NCBI RefSeq assembly: GCF_963664415.1
Contig: NZ_OY761440.1
Location: forward strand, 992,001 to 1,056,000
DNA: 64,000 bases
DNA from: an uncultured Desulfobacter sp.
GTDB taxonomy: Bacteria; Desulfobacterota; Desulfobacteria; Desulfobacterales; Desulfobacteraceae
Direction: 5' to 3'
Part shown: positions 7,550 to 16,410 of the stretch, one piece after another
Layout of the letters: every line of letters begins with the position of its first letter
Position numbering within the stretch: position 1 is the first letter of the stretch
Notes under the pieces: generated by a model
What the model was told of the DNA's origin: nothing
Databases searched by the model: none
What the model saw: only the letters and a program-made list of their open reading frames with translations
Position numbers and translations under genes: made by a program

Positions 7550-9416
7550 GGTGAGTAGCCCAAAGGAACTTCCCCTTCAGGCTCTCTCAGAACCGGACGT
7601 GAATCTCTCGACTCATCCGGCTCCTATCGTTCAGCCATTTTTTTTTTTTTTTTTTTCAGGATACGCCAATGTACAAAAAGGTTCGGCTGTCGTTCAGCAA
7701 TCTGTGTCAACCATCTTGTGGCCTTTTGTTGACGTCCCCTGAGTTTCTTATATTTACAGGTTGCCCAACGTACTAACCGCCAATTTATATGATGGAGAAT
7801 CCCAGACATCTCAGAAGGATTGTACCGCCCGTAATAATTAATCCAGCCTTGAATTATTGGATTACATTCTATAGCCAGATCCTCAAGCGTGTCCCCTGGC
7901 CGTAATTGCCAGTTCCAACTGCGTACTTTCTGTCTGATTGCTTTTGCAGCCTTGTTGCTTATCGCTGGTGTGAAGTTTTCAAAAAATTTTCCTCTGCGAT
8001 TTCTTGATAATCTGGGCCGAAATGTATACCCTAGAAAATCAAACTTCATAACAGGATAATCTCCTTTTCGATCTTCATCCTTGCAATAAACTATTTTTGT
8101 CTTTTCAGGGTGCAGCTCCAACCCACATTCACCAAACCTTAACTCCAAGTCAGCTTTCAACTGTTTGGCTAATGGTTCAGTTCTGCAGTGGCAAACAGCA
8201 TCATCGGCATATCGCTCAAAAGGCACATACGAATAGTTCCGCTGCATCCAATGATCGAAAACATAATGCAAAAATAAATTTGCCAGCAAGGGACTAACCA
8301 CTCCTCCTTGCGGAGTTCCTTTTTGCGGATAAACAAGTGATCCGTCCGGCATTGCGATTGGGGCCTTTAGCCACCGTTCTACATACAAAAGTACCCAACG
8401 ACAATCTGTGTGTTTTACTACAGCTCTCATCAAAAGTTCATGACTGATATTGTCAAAAAATCCTTTGACATCAAGATCCAACACCCAGTCATACCGCCAG
8501 CATCTTTTGCGTGCTTCCCCCACGGCATCCAGGGCTGACTTGTTTGGCCGATAACCATACGAGTCCGGATGAAAATGAGGCTCTAATAACGGTTCGAGAT
8601 ACTGTTTTACAACCATCTGGGCGACACGATCTCCCACAGTTGGAATACCAAGGGGCCTCATTCGGCCATCCCCTTTTGGTATCTCTATACGAGCTACCGG
8701 AGGAGGGAAATAACTGCCGGAAGACATCCGGTTCCATATTTTGAAAAGGTTATTGGTAATATCCTTTTCAAAATCAACTATGGACTGATTATCTATTCCA
8801 GCCCCACCACGGTTTGCTTTTACGCATTTGTATGCTTCCCAAACTTGACGCTTTGAGATAATAAACGACTTTACTTTTTCCAACAGAATCCTTCCCTATA
8901 CGGGTTGTTCTTATGTTAAAAGTTGAACGACGCAACCCCTTCGCTCCAGTCCCATTACAGCACCTTCTTCACTACTACGAGTTGCTCCGCCCCTGTGCTC
9001 CGCTTCGGTACTCTGATCCTTGTGGTGCTTCCACTTGGATTTCTCCCTTAGCATCGGAACGACAGGTTCCCATGTTCCATAAGAAAGCCTAAGATATGTT
9101 CATGCCGCCTTTATGCCGGACACCATCCAAGCAGTAACCAGATTTCCCTTGGACTCCTCATGGGACAGTGGCGCAACCCCATTTTTGATGTCACCATATA
9201 TGCTTTCGACACGTCATCAGCGGTTCGCTTACGCTCATCTCCAAATCTCATACCTGACAGGCTCTTTGTCCTGCCTTTTCCGTGACGCTCACCACGTTGA
9301 CTCTTAATCAACGCAGCTCACGGTAGTTTGGTAACTACTTCTGGAAGTCGTCACCGGAGGGCCTTCCTCCATCTTTCCTACAGTTTCGAGCAAAACCTTC
9401 TGCTCTCATGGCACAC
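7550..9416 (-). mobile_element. group II intron A (inside domain V of B)
   Basis: The minus-strand 5' end is GTGTGCCATGAGAG at 9416 and the 3' end CTACTCAC(C) at 7550. Domain I-III sequences fill 8884-9416 (including the segment GCGTAAGCGAACCGCTGATG), the RT is in domain IV, and domain V (GAGCCGGATGAGTCGAG...CGTCCGGTTCTGAG) lies at about 7577-7613. Removing A rejoins the host as GGTGGTG-TGGGAGG, exactly the expected IIC domain V end, which fixes both boundaries. Confidence 0.85.
7624..8883 (-). CDS. group II intron reverse transcriptase/maturase (intron A)
   Basis: A protein of 419 residues. It has RT motifs in order: IPKGDGRMRPLGIPTVGDR (about 70-88), the first catalytic Asp in DLDVKGFFDN, GTPQGGVVSPLLANL (about 190) and the catalytic YADD (about 229). 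A maturase (X) domain follows with GWINYYGRY; there is no HNH endonuclease. It should help its intron splice and copy it into new sites. The C-terminus reads through a 19-base A tract (seen as T on the plus strand) giving KKKKKK, which is absent from the related copy and suggests slippage. It appears otherwise intact. Confidence 0.9.
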   Translation of the reverse strand: MEKVKSFIISKRQVWEAYKCVKANRGGAGIDNQSIVDFEKDITNNLFKIWNRMSSGSYFPPPVARIEIPKGDGRMRPLGIPTVGDRVAQMVVKQYLEPLLEPHFHPDSYGYRPNKSALDAVGEARKRCWRYDWVLDLDVKGFFDNISHELLMRAVVKHTDCRWVLLYVERWLKAPIAMPDGSLVYPQKGTPQGGVVSPLLANLFLHYVFDHWMQRNYSYVPFERYADDAVCHCRTEPLAKQLKADLELRFGECGLELHPEKTKIVYCKDEDRKGDYPVMKFDFLGYTFRPRLSRNRRGKFFENFTPAISNKAAKAIRQKVRSWNWQLRPGDTLEDLAIECNPIIQGWINYYGRYNPSEMSGILHHINWRLVRWATCKYKKLRGRQQKATRWLTQIAERQPNLFVHWRILKKKKKKMAER

Positions 9417-9468
9417 CACCACCCGGCATACGGATCTCGTACCAGGGCGGTTCGGCTGATTTTATGAA

Positions 9469-10037
9469 TCAGTTCCCGGGCAGATATAATCCTTGATCAA
9501 TAAAATATCGTTCAGGCATGGCAATGGCCACCCATTTGATTTTACTCATGTGCCAATACTTTTTGCGGGCATTGCCGCATAGCATGGCATCCTGGTGAGC
9601 AATACCAAGTTTCTCAAGGTTGCGAACCCTGGTTTTGGGATTTTTCCATTGTTTCCAGACAAGACTTCGCAGTCGTCGCATTATCCAGATCTTGAGCCCT
9701 TTGAGGAATGATTTGGCCTCTGTAAGCCGGAAATAATTCCACCATCCCCGAAAATATTGGTTCAATTCCTGGATGACCTGCCACAGACTCTTACCCCGCT
9801 TGCGGCTGGTTAATTCCCGCACTTTGTCCTTGAATCGTTTCATACTCTTGGCATGAATCCGAATCTTGGACTGTCCACACATTTGAAAATATGTGAAGCC
9901 AAGGAATTTGCGCAGCCACGGTCTGCTGACAGCACTTTTGTCCTGGTTTACTTTGAGTTTGAGTCTCACGGTCAGAAACCTGGTGATACTCTGCATAACC
10001 CTTTCAGCCGCTTTCCGGCTTTTGCAGAAGATCATAA
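9469..10037 (-). pseudogene. C-terminal half of the group IIC intron B reverse transcriptase
   Basis: Reading from 10037 downward, the frame resumes just after the catalytic YADD region (MIFCKSRKAAERVMQSITRF). It continues through KLKVNQDKSAVSRPWLRKFL, the maturase segment QYFRGWWNYFRL and the IIC-specific tail RKKYWHMSKIKWVAIAMP...GLYLPG. This is the standard C-terminal half of a IIC RT, about 190 residues, without its N-terminal half in frame. The A2 intron 3' end abuts it at 10038. The longer open frame that starts at 10176 is an artefact of reading into A2. Confidence 0.85.
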
Positions 10038-10935
10038 GTCGAGTAGCCCGAGGGAACCGCCCCCTCAGGCTCTCACAGAATCGGACGTGAACGTCTCCGC
10101 TCATCCGGCTCCTATTGACCAGCCTATGCATAGAGCAATCGCCAATGGGCAAACAAATTTGGCTGTCTTCGTGCAATTCGTTCCAGCCATTGACTTGCCC
10201 TTCTTCGATGTCCTCTAAAACGTTTGTATTTCCTTGTTGCCCAAATCACCAATCGGCGATCAAGACACCTTAAGGCCGGGTATAACGCAGATTTATAAAA
10301 CCTGCCATAATAGTTAATCCAGCCTTGAATGACAGGATTGAACATTTGGGCTAAATCCTCCAGGCTCTTGTCGCTGCGCCTGGGCCAATTCCACTTTCGT
10401 GAGGTTTGTCGAATTGCTTTTGCTGCTTTATTGCTTATGGCAGGAGAGAAATTAATGAAGAATTTTCCCCATCGGCTTTTTGATCTTCGAGCACGAAAAG
10501 TATAACCCAGAAAATCAAAGCTTGTCAGGGAATAATCCTTTTGCCGGTCTGTATCCTTGCAGTAGACGATTTTTGTCTTTTCCGGATGCAGTTCCAGCCC
10601 CACACTCTCCATTCGCTCGTTCAGCTTTCTCAGCAAATATTCTGCCTGGGCAAGGCTTTTACAATGGCAGACTGCATCATCCGCATAGCGTTCAAACGGT
10701 ATGGTCGGATATTCCCTCTCCATCCAGTTGTCGAATGCATAATGCAAAAAGAGATTAGCCAGCAAGGGACTGATAACACCGCCTTGCGGGGTTCCCTTCT
10801 TTGGATAGAATAGTGTGCGATCTGTCATCATCACCGGGGCTTTCAGCCACCGTTCTATATACAGAATCACCCACTTGATATCCGTGTGATACCGAACTGC
10901 TCTCATCAAAAGATCATGATCAATATTATCGAAAA
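10038..10935 (-). mobile_element. group II intron A2, 3' part only
   Basis: A-like domain V and VI (GAGCCGGATGAGCGGAGACG...GGGCTACTCGAC) occupy about 10038-10120, and A-like RT sequence runs upstream to about 10935. The A2 5' domains and the first part of its RT are missing. It ends exactly where the B RT continues at its YADD box, so A2 had inserted into the B RT gene before a deletion joined the two RT genes. Confidence 0.75.
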
Positions 10936-11428
10936 ATTTGGACAAGTCCATATCGACGACATAGGTATAACCTTCAACCATGTACCTTTTACCCTGCACC
11001 ACCGCATCGTGTGCAGATTTGCCGGGTCTGAATCCATAGCTGTATTCAGAGAAAAAAGGTTCCCAGACCTGTTCCAGGATTTGGGCTATGGCCTGCTGTA
11101 TAAACCGGTCAAGTACCGTGGGTATTCCAAGTAAACGGACACCGCCGTCCGGTTTAGGGATCTCCTTGCGTTTCACCGGCAGCGGTTTATGCCTGCAGTT
11201 AAGCAGGTCTTGTTCAATTTCAGGCCAGTGCTTTGCCAGGTAGTTCCCGAGTTGGCCGGTTTTCATACCGTCCACGCCGGGTGCCCCTTTGTTGGCATAA
11301 ACCTGTTTCCATGCCCGGATAATGTTGTTTCGTTCAAGGATCATCTCCATTAACCGGTCGTTGTTTCCCAGACGTTCGGCAATCTGTGACGCTGGGAACA
11401 GTTCCATCTGCTGTGGCCGTCTGTTCAC
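10124..11428 (-). CDS. chimeric group II intron reverse transcriptase (IIC N-terminus, A-type C-terminus)
   Basis: A protein of 434 residues from GTG at 11428, which has AGGAGG nine bases upstream; the ATGs further upstream precede that site. Residues 1 to about 165 are of IIC type (KHWPEIEQDLL, GGVRLLGIPTVLDRFIQQA, SYGFRPGKSAHDAV, DMDLSKFF). From about FFDNIDHDLLMRAV onward the protein follows the intron A RT closely: ERWLKAP, GTPQGGVISPLLANL, RYADDAVCHC, YCKDTDR, GWINYYGRF. The joint falls in a motif shared by both lineages. All seven RT motifs and YADD are kept, so it may be functional, though it is paired with mixed intron RNA domains. Confidence 0.85.
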   Translation of the reverse strand: MNRRPQQMELFPASQIAERLGNNDRLMEMILERNNIIRAWKQVYANKGAPGVDGMKTGQLGNYLAKHWPEIEQDLLNCRHKPLPVKRKEIPKPDGGVRLLGIPTVLDRFIQQAIAQILEQVWEPFFSEYSYGFRPGKSAHDAVVQGKRYMVEGYTYVVDMDLSKFFDNIDHDLLMRAVRYHTDIKWVILYIERWLKAPVMMTDRTLFYPKKGTPQGGVISPLLANLFLHYAFDNWMEREYPTIPFERYADDAVCHCKSLAQAEYLLRKLNERMESVGLELHPEKTKIVYCKDTDRQKDYSLTSFDFLGYTFRARRSKSRWGKFFINFSPAISNKAAKAIRQTSRKWNWPRRSDKSLEDLAQMFNPVIQGWINYYGRFYKSALYPALRCLDRRLVIWATRKYKRFRGHRRRASQWLERIARRQPNLFAHWRLLYA

Positions 11429-11940
11429 AAGTACACACCTCCTATTTGTCATTATCATTTACCCGGACCGTTCGGCCCGGGCACCGTTCAGGCCTTTACC
11501 GGGGTGAGACCTCCCCGTCTTTGCGGGGCTCGTTTCCTCCGGCTACTATGCCTTCTGCTGACTTCTCCCATGCGGTCAGGAACGGTTACCCGGCCCTCAG
11601 CCTTTTGGCACATGGGAGACCTCCCGGGGTAAACACATGCCTTTCAGTACGTGAATGCCGAGTTTACGGACATACCCTGTAATGGATAGAGGACTTTACC
11701 TTGTTGTGCAGGCTCGTCCCGGTATGTGCGCCTCATACTCGATTCCTGTACGTCATCCCGTACTTTTGTGGTGCCCTGCCTCGGCAGGACGGCTTCCTTC
11801 AGAAGTACCGTCACCGATACCCCGTTGCCATACCACTACACCCTTCGCCTCCATCAGGCTGGGTCTAAGACTTGCCAAATGTATTGGAATTCTATACATT
11901 TGACTCACTTTTAAGAACATGTGCCGTGCCCGGCACACAC

Positions 11941-11991
11941 AATCCGCTCCAGCCGACGCTCGTACCTCGCGCGGCTGAGCTTTTCGTTATG
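11941..11991 (+). repeat. attC site split by intron B
   Basis: The arms CGCTCCAGCCGACGC and GCGCGGCTGAGCTTTTCGTT pair with mismatches around a short loop. The right end is GTTAT, immediately followed by intron D1. The left end has lost a good R'' box, because intron B (minus strand) ends one base before AATCCGCTCC. It is thus the rest of the attC of the cassette at 6751-7507. Confidence 0.65.
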
Positions 11992-12989
11992 GTGCGACAC
12001 GATGTCGCATTATTGGCTGTTTGGCGGGCCTGTCGGTCCTGACCAAACCCGGCATTCTCCTGCCGGTACCCTAAGTGGCATGCGGTTGCCGGTGCATCCG
12101 GTAACGGTGTGAAGCCCAACTGACAAAGTACCGAATTCCGCAACTGCGGAAGGGGTGAAAGCCGTGAGGCGGATACCCTCCTGGAAGCCTCATTCCGGGT
12201 GAGGGCAAGGGTTTGGATGATATGGTCAAATTAATTGAATGTTCCGTAAGTACCGTCAGGGAGAACAAGCTAAAGAGGCTGATAAGCTTGGACCAAAAAA
12301 AGGTAAGCGGTCAGGTTGCAGGTTTCGTAACTGCCTGCACGGAGATGTTGCGCCGCCGGTGCAGAGGGCAGACCTAAGTCATCCACTAATTGGCAATAGT
12401 GCGGAACGTGGAAACCCCGTATCTTCGCCGGGAGTATTCGGCAGGTGAAACCGTAAGGCACACTGATGGAGGTGCGGGAGTAAGATGCAGGAAAAAGCGA
12501 ATGCCATCTTGTAATGAGATGGATACGGGTTGAGGCGTATATCCCCAACATCACCCAGCCCGAAAGGGAGCTGACGTCCGGCGGGTGTGACTACAGACAC
12601 ACCCGGGCAGGTGTTTCTTTGCGAGAGAGTTTGGAGAATCTTTGAGGATGGGAAAGCAAATGACGGCATTAGCTGGTGCGCCCATCAGCAGCTTTAGGCT
12701 GTGAAAAGACTGTAGATGCGTATCGCAAAGGTTGTTAAAGTAGCACACGGCATACAAGCCAAGGGTCTCTTTCAAGAGGACGTATTTTCTTTTGACTCGG
12801 GAAAAAACAATACTTTCCGGGCGGACACTCAAGGATATGCTATGAAATAACTGTAAATTTCATTATTGCTAAAACAACCGGGCGGCCCCGCAAGGCTTAG
12901 CCTTAGAAATGCTTGAGCCGTATGACGGGAAACTGTCACGTACGGTTCTGAGGGGGCCTGGGGTAGATAACTACCCCCGGCTACCCGAT
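11992..12989 (+). mobile_element. group II intron D1, RT largely deleted
   Basis: The 5' end is GTGCGACACG directly after the attC end CGTTAT, and the 3' end is CTACCCGAT at 12989. Domains I-III (11992-12647) closely match introns D2 and D3, as does domain V (GAGCCGTATGACGGGAAACT...GTACGGTTCTGAG, about 12912-12950). At 998 bases it lacks most of its reading frame, so it could move only if served in trans by another D intron. Confidence 0.88.
12648..12860 (+). pseudogene. remnant of D-type intron reverse transcriptase
   Basis: It starts like the D2 RT (MGKQMTALAGAPISSF) and keeps the RIAKVVK segment, but stop codons and a large internal deletion follow. The end (NNCKFHYC-like) corresponds to the very tail of the D2 frame, so about 450 codons are missing. 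Confidence 0.75.
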
Positions 12990-12997
12990 CCGGGTAG

Positions 12998-13081
12998 AAA
13001 CGAAAAGACACCAAAATAATTGAAACATTCGAAAACGGAAATCCAACACTCGTAACAGTTAAAGAACCTCTTGATTATTGA
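12998..13081 (+). pseudogene. C-terminal stub of a cassette gene
   Basis: A 27-codon open stretch reads KIIETFENGNPTLVTVKEPL and ends at TGA 13081, four bases before the next ATG. It has no start codon. It looks like the end of a coding sequence whose front was lost at the intron D1 junction. The family is unknown. Confidence 0.35.
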
Positions 13082-13085
13082 TTGT

Positions 13086-13466
13086 ATGAATAATACCGAA
13101 TTACATAAAAAAGCACTTCAAACTACGGGCCCGTTATTGGAAGAAAAAGGACAAATTGCTTTTGTCGACATATTTATGAAGCTTGGGTATCTTGATGTTG
13201 CGGATTATGAGAAATGGCGACGCGGGCAAATACCTTATCTTGAAAAAGTAATAAAAGTAAATATGAAGAAGATCCAGTTTGTATTGAAATCAGTACGACA
13301 GAATTGTGAACGTGGTAATTTGAAAGCAAGCAGCACTGTTTACAAATCATGGGGGAAGGGTCCGAAAAGAACACTTAGGTTTTCAAAAACGGGCGCACAA
13401 TATATTGAAGAACTTTATTCAACACATTATTTGCGTCCAAAAAAACCTGATGAAAAATCGGCATAA
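13086..13466 (+). CDS. hypothetical cassette protein
   Basis: A protein of 126 residues from ATG 13086. The segment VDIFMKLGYLDVADYEKWRR (about residues 26-45) followed by GQIPYLEKVIKVNMKKI is a recurrent pattern in short uncharacterised bacterial proteins. The C-terminal half is basic (KGPKRTLRFSKTG), which could suit nucleic-acid binding. The function is unknown. An attC starts inside its stop codon region, so it is a bona fide cassette gene. Confidence 0.6.
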   Translation: MNNTELHKKALQTTGPLLEEKGQIAFVDIFMKLGYLDVADYEKWRRGQIPYLEKVIKVNMKKIQFVLKSVRQNCERGNLKASSTVYKSWGKGPKRTLRFSKTGAQYIEELYSTHYLRPKKPDEKSA

Positions 13467-13536
13467 CAACTGCTTGCAACGGACACCTGACCGCGCTAAC
13501 GCGCGGTCAGGCGCCGCTGAAGCAGGGCGTTCGGTG
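13460..13536 (+). repeat. attC recombination site (short type)
   Basis: A textbook site: ATAACAACTGCTTGCAACGG on the left, CCGCTGAAGCAGGGCGTTCG on the right, and a strong central stem (CCTGACCGCG / CGCGGTCAGG). The length is about 75 bases. It overlaps the end of the previous gene. Confidence 0.9.
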
Positions 13537-13550
13537 CCATACTAAAAACT

Positions 13551-13949
13551 ATGAATCTTACAGAATTGATGAAAACTCTTCCAAACGGATTTCATGATGC
13601 AATAATGAAATCGGTATTAGTAGATTACCAAAAACATGAAGTTCATATTGAACTTATAGTTTGGGTCGGTGATTTAGATGCTAAAGATGAAAAAGCCCGG
13701 GAAGCGTATAAAGAAGCTGTGCTTATAGTTTCCGGGTTATTTGCTTGGGTTATTGACCCCCCAGACTTGTACTGGTCACCCCAAAAAAATGAAAAATTAA
13801 TGATTGATATTGGATCATTTGAATCTCTTCCAGATGAGCCGCCAGTTATTGTTCCAAGTGGCTTATTCGGAAACTGGATTTACGTAACAAACTGGAATGC
13901 TTTTATTTATTGTGTAGCTAAAACCGCCAAACTAAAATGGCAAGACTAA
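13551..13949 (+). CDS. hypothetical cassette protein
   Basis: A protein of 132 residues, soluble, mostly beta by its pattern. The start LPNGFHDAIMKSVLVDYQKHEV followed by LIVWVGD resembles small immunity-type or SUKH-neighbour proteins that share an N-terminal LP-GFHDA motif, but I cannot assign a family with confidence. The C-terminus contains aromatic residues (NWIYVTNWNAFIYC). It is bounded by attC sites on both sides. Confidence 0.6.
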   Translation: MNLTELMKTLPNGFHDAIMKSVLVDYQKHEVHIELIVWVGDLDAKDEKAREAYKEAVLIVSGLFAWVIDPPDLYWSPQKNEKLMIDIGSFESLPDEPPVIVPSGLFGNWIYVTNWNAFIYCVAKTAKLKWQD

Positions 13950-13957
13950 AAATAAAC

Positions 13958-14083
13958 ACCGAACACGCTGGAGAGGGACCAGGCTTACTGCGCGGCCTTT
14001 CGGAAGTGCCTGGGTCAGGAAAATTTATCTTTTTAGTGGAAGTTTTGGGGTTTAAAAGCCTGGCCCCTCAGCTCCCCGTTGGG
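13958..14083 (+). repeat. attC recombination site (long type, about 123 bases)
   Basis: The left arm AACACGCTGGAGAGGGACCA and right arm GGCCCCTCAGCTCCCCGTTG pair imperfectly, with GGACCAGGCTT / AAGCCTGGCC as the inner stem. The same long attC recurs at 17231 and 26700, so it looks like the home repeat of this array, comparable to the VCRs of Vibrio. Intron D2 follows it directly. Confidence 0.9.
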
Positions 14084-16396
14084 GTGCGACACGAAGTCGC
14101 ATTATTGGCTGTTTGGCGGGCCAGTCGGTCCTGACCAAACCCGGCATTCTCCTGCCGGTACCTTAGGTGGCATGCGGTTCCCGGTGCATCCGGCAACGGT
14201 GTGAAGCCCAACCGACAAAGTACCGAATTTCGCTACTGCGGAAGGGGTTAAAGCCGTGAGGCGGATACCCTCCTGGAAGCCTCAATCCGGGTGAGGGCAA
14301 GGGTTTGGATGATATGGTCAAATTAATTGAATGTTCCTTAAGCGTCGTCAGGGAGAACAAGCTAAAGAGGCTGGTAAGCTTGGACCAAAAGGTGAGCGGT
14401 CAGGTTGCAGGTTTCTCAACTGCCTGCACGGAGATGTTGCGCCGCCGGTGCAGTGGGCAGGCCTAAGTCATCCAATGATTGGCAATAATGTGGAACGTGG
14501 AAACCCCGTATCTATGCCGGGAACATTCGGCAGGTGAAACCGCAAGGCACACTGATGGGGGTGCGGGAGTAAGATGCAGGAAAAAGCGAAGGCCGTCTTG
14601 TAATGAGGCGGATACGGATTGAGATGGATCTATTGATTATCAACATTACCCGGCCCGAAAGGGAGCTGACGTCCGGCGGGTGTGATTACAGACACACCCG
14701 GGCAGGTGTTTCTTTGCGAGATAATTTGGAGAATCTTTGAAGATGGGAAAGCAAATGACGGCAACAGCTGGTGCGCCCATCGGCAGCTTTAGAAACTGGC
14801 AATCCATTCATTGGCCCACCATCTATAAAGCCGTTAAAAGACAGCAGATGCGTATCGCAAAGGCTGTGAAAGAAGGAAGACACGGGAAGGCCAAGGCCCT
14901 CCAATGGCTTCTGACCCACTCTTACCATGCAAAGCTGTTAGCTGTAAAACGCGTTACCTCTAATAAAGGGAAACGCACACCAGGTGTCGATAAAATCACC
15001 TGGAAAACTGCCAGGCAGAAATTCCAGGCAGCAGGCGGCCTCAAAAGAAGAGGATACCGGCCATCGCCGCTCAGGCGAATCTATATCCCCCAAAAAAACG
15101 GCAAGAAACGTCCGTTAAGTATTCCCACCATGACCGACAGGGCTGTCCAGACGCTGTATAGATTGGCATTGGAACCCATAGCAGAAACACTGGCCGACCA
15201 CAATTCATACGGATTCAGGTCATACAGGCGATGTGCAGATGCCATATCCCAATGTTTTAATACACTGGCCAAGAAAGCTTCACCGGTCTGGATACTTGAA
15301 GCGGATATCAAAGCCTGTTTCGATGAAATCAGCCATGACTGGATGATCGAGCATATCCCTATGGATAAAATGATTCTCTCTAAATGGCTGGCTTCCGGGT
15401 TTATGGAAAACGGTAAATTCTTTCCAACAGGCCGGGGCACACCTCAAGGGGGTATTGCCTCCCCAATACTTGCCAACATGGTTCTGGACGGCATCGAAAG
15501 AACTGCCAAATCTGTTGTGCCCGCAAGAGACCGGCGCAACGGCAAGGACATCAGTTCCAAAATCAATGTCATCCGGTATGCTGACGATTTTATTGTTACC
15601 GGTGCAACCCGGGAACTTCTTGAAGACAAGGTTAAACCGGCAATAATCAGCTTTCTGTCGGAACGGGATCTGTCCTTATCCGAAGAAAAGACCCTGATTA
15701 CCCGCATTGACCAGGGATTCGATTTTCTGGGCAAAAACGTGCGTAAATATGAGGGCAAACTGCTCATTAAACCTTCATGAAAAAATGTGCAGGCCTTCAT
15801 GGGTAAAATTCACGACACGTTTACAAAGCACCGAGGATCAGAAGCCCACGCCCTGATTCGTGATCTTAACATGAAAATACGAGGCTGGGCGAACTATCAC
15901 AAACATGTTGTCTCAGCAAAGACTTTCAGCTATGTTGACGGGTATATATGGAATGAAGCGTGGCAATGGGTGAAAAGACGTCACCGGAATAAAAGCATCC
16001 AATGGCTGAAAAAGACGTACTGGTCAAAGGGCTCAAAACCGGGGCGGTTCTCAACGGTTGTCAAAGACAAAAACGGCAACCCCAGAACCTACGAACTCAT
16101 CAAAGCGTACAGCATACATATCCAACGGCACATCAAAATCAAAAGCGATGCAAATCCTTTTGACCCGGAACATCAACAATACTTCCGGACAAGACGGGTA
16201 AAGTCTAAGATGATCCCCGTCACAACTGCCGAGGAAATATGTAATGGAATAACTGTAAATTTCAGCATTGGCAAGGGAAAACAGCCGGGCGGCCCCGCAA
16301 GGCTTAGCTTTAGAAATGCTTGAGCCGTATGACGGGAAACTGTCACGTACGGTTCTGAGGGGGGAAAGGGGCTGTAAAGCCCCCGACCTACCCGAT
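14084..16396 (+). mobile_element. group II intron D2
   Basis: The 5' end is GTGCGACACG after attC CCCGTTGGG; the 3' end is CTACCCGAT. Domains I-III occupy 14084-14742, the RT is in domain IV, and domain V (GAGCCGTATGACGGG...) lies at about 16323-16360. The length is 2313 bases. The RT carries an internal stop. Confidence 0.9.
14743..16323 (+). pseudogene. group II intron reverse transcriptase (intron D2), interrupted by one TGA
   Basis: About 526 codons of D-type RT: an N-terminal RVT_N region (QQMRIAKAVKEGRHGKAKAL), then GVDKITW, GTPQGGIASPILANM, RYADDFIVTG and a C-terminal maturase region with GWANYHKHVV and ANPFDPEHQQYF. A single in-frame TGA at 15778-15780 separates the RT domain from the maturase domain; the frame continues unchanged (KNVQAFMGK). 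The closely related D3 RT has no stop there. The decay looks very recent, or the stop is read through. Confidence 0.88.
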
Positions 16397-16410
16397 CTCA
16401 AAAAGAAACG

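Larger units (their letters stand above)
7512..11940 (-). mobile_element. composite group IIC intron B carrying introns A and A2
   Basis: The minus-strand 5' end (at 11940, GTGTG...CCGGGCACGGCAC) and the following domain I match the known start of group IIC introns. Domain V (hairpin arms CGCCCTGGTACG and CGTATGCCGGGTGG, about 9418-9461) is also of IIC type. The 3' end is CCTATCCCGAT at 7512. B is cut twice: intron A (7550-9416) lies between the 5' part of its domain V and its domain VI, and an A-like intron (A2) interrupts its RT gene. The flanks are the R'' side of an attC site, so B sits on the attC bottom strand, as IIC-attC introns are known to do. The exact ends are good to one or two bases. 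Confidence 0.8.

Noticed and set aside
9111..9311. Minus-strand open frame of 66 codons, and its copy at 25737-25937
   Set aside because: It falls in the RNA domains I-III of introns A and A'; the conservation is that of structured RNA, not of a protein.
10038..10176. Upstream extension of the 235-codon frame ending at 9469
   Set aside because: This part is A2 intron domain V/VI read in frame; the real RT sequence begins at 10037.
11655..12669. Several open frames on both strands around introns B and D1
   Set aside because: They overlap intron 5' domains and lack homology or ribosome-binding sites.
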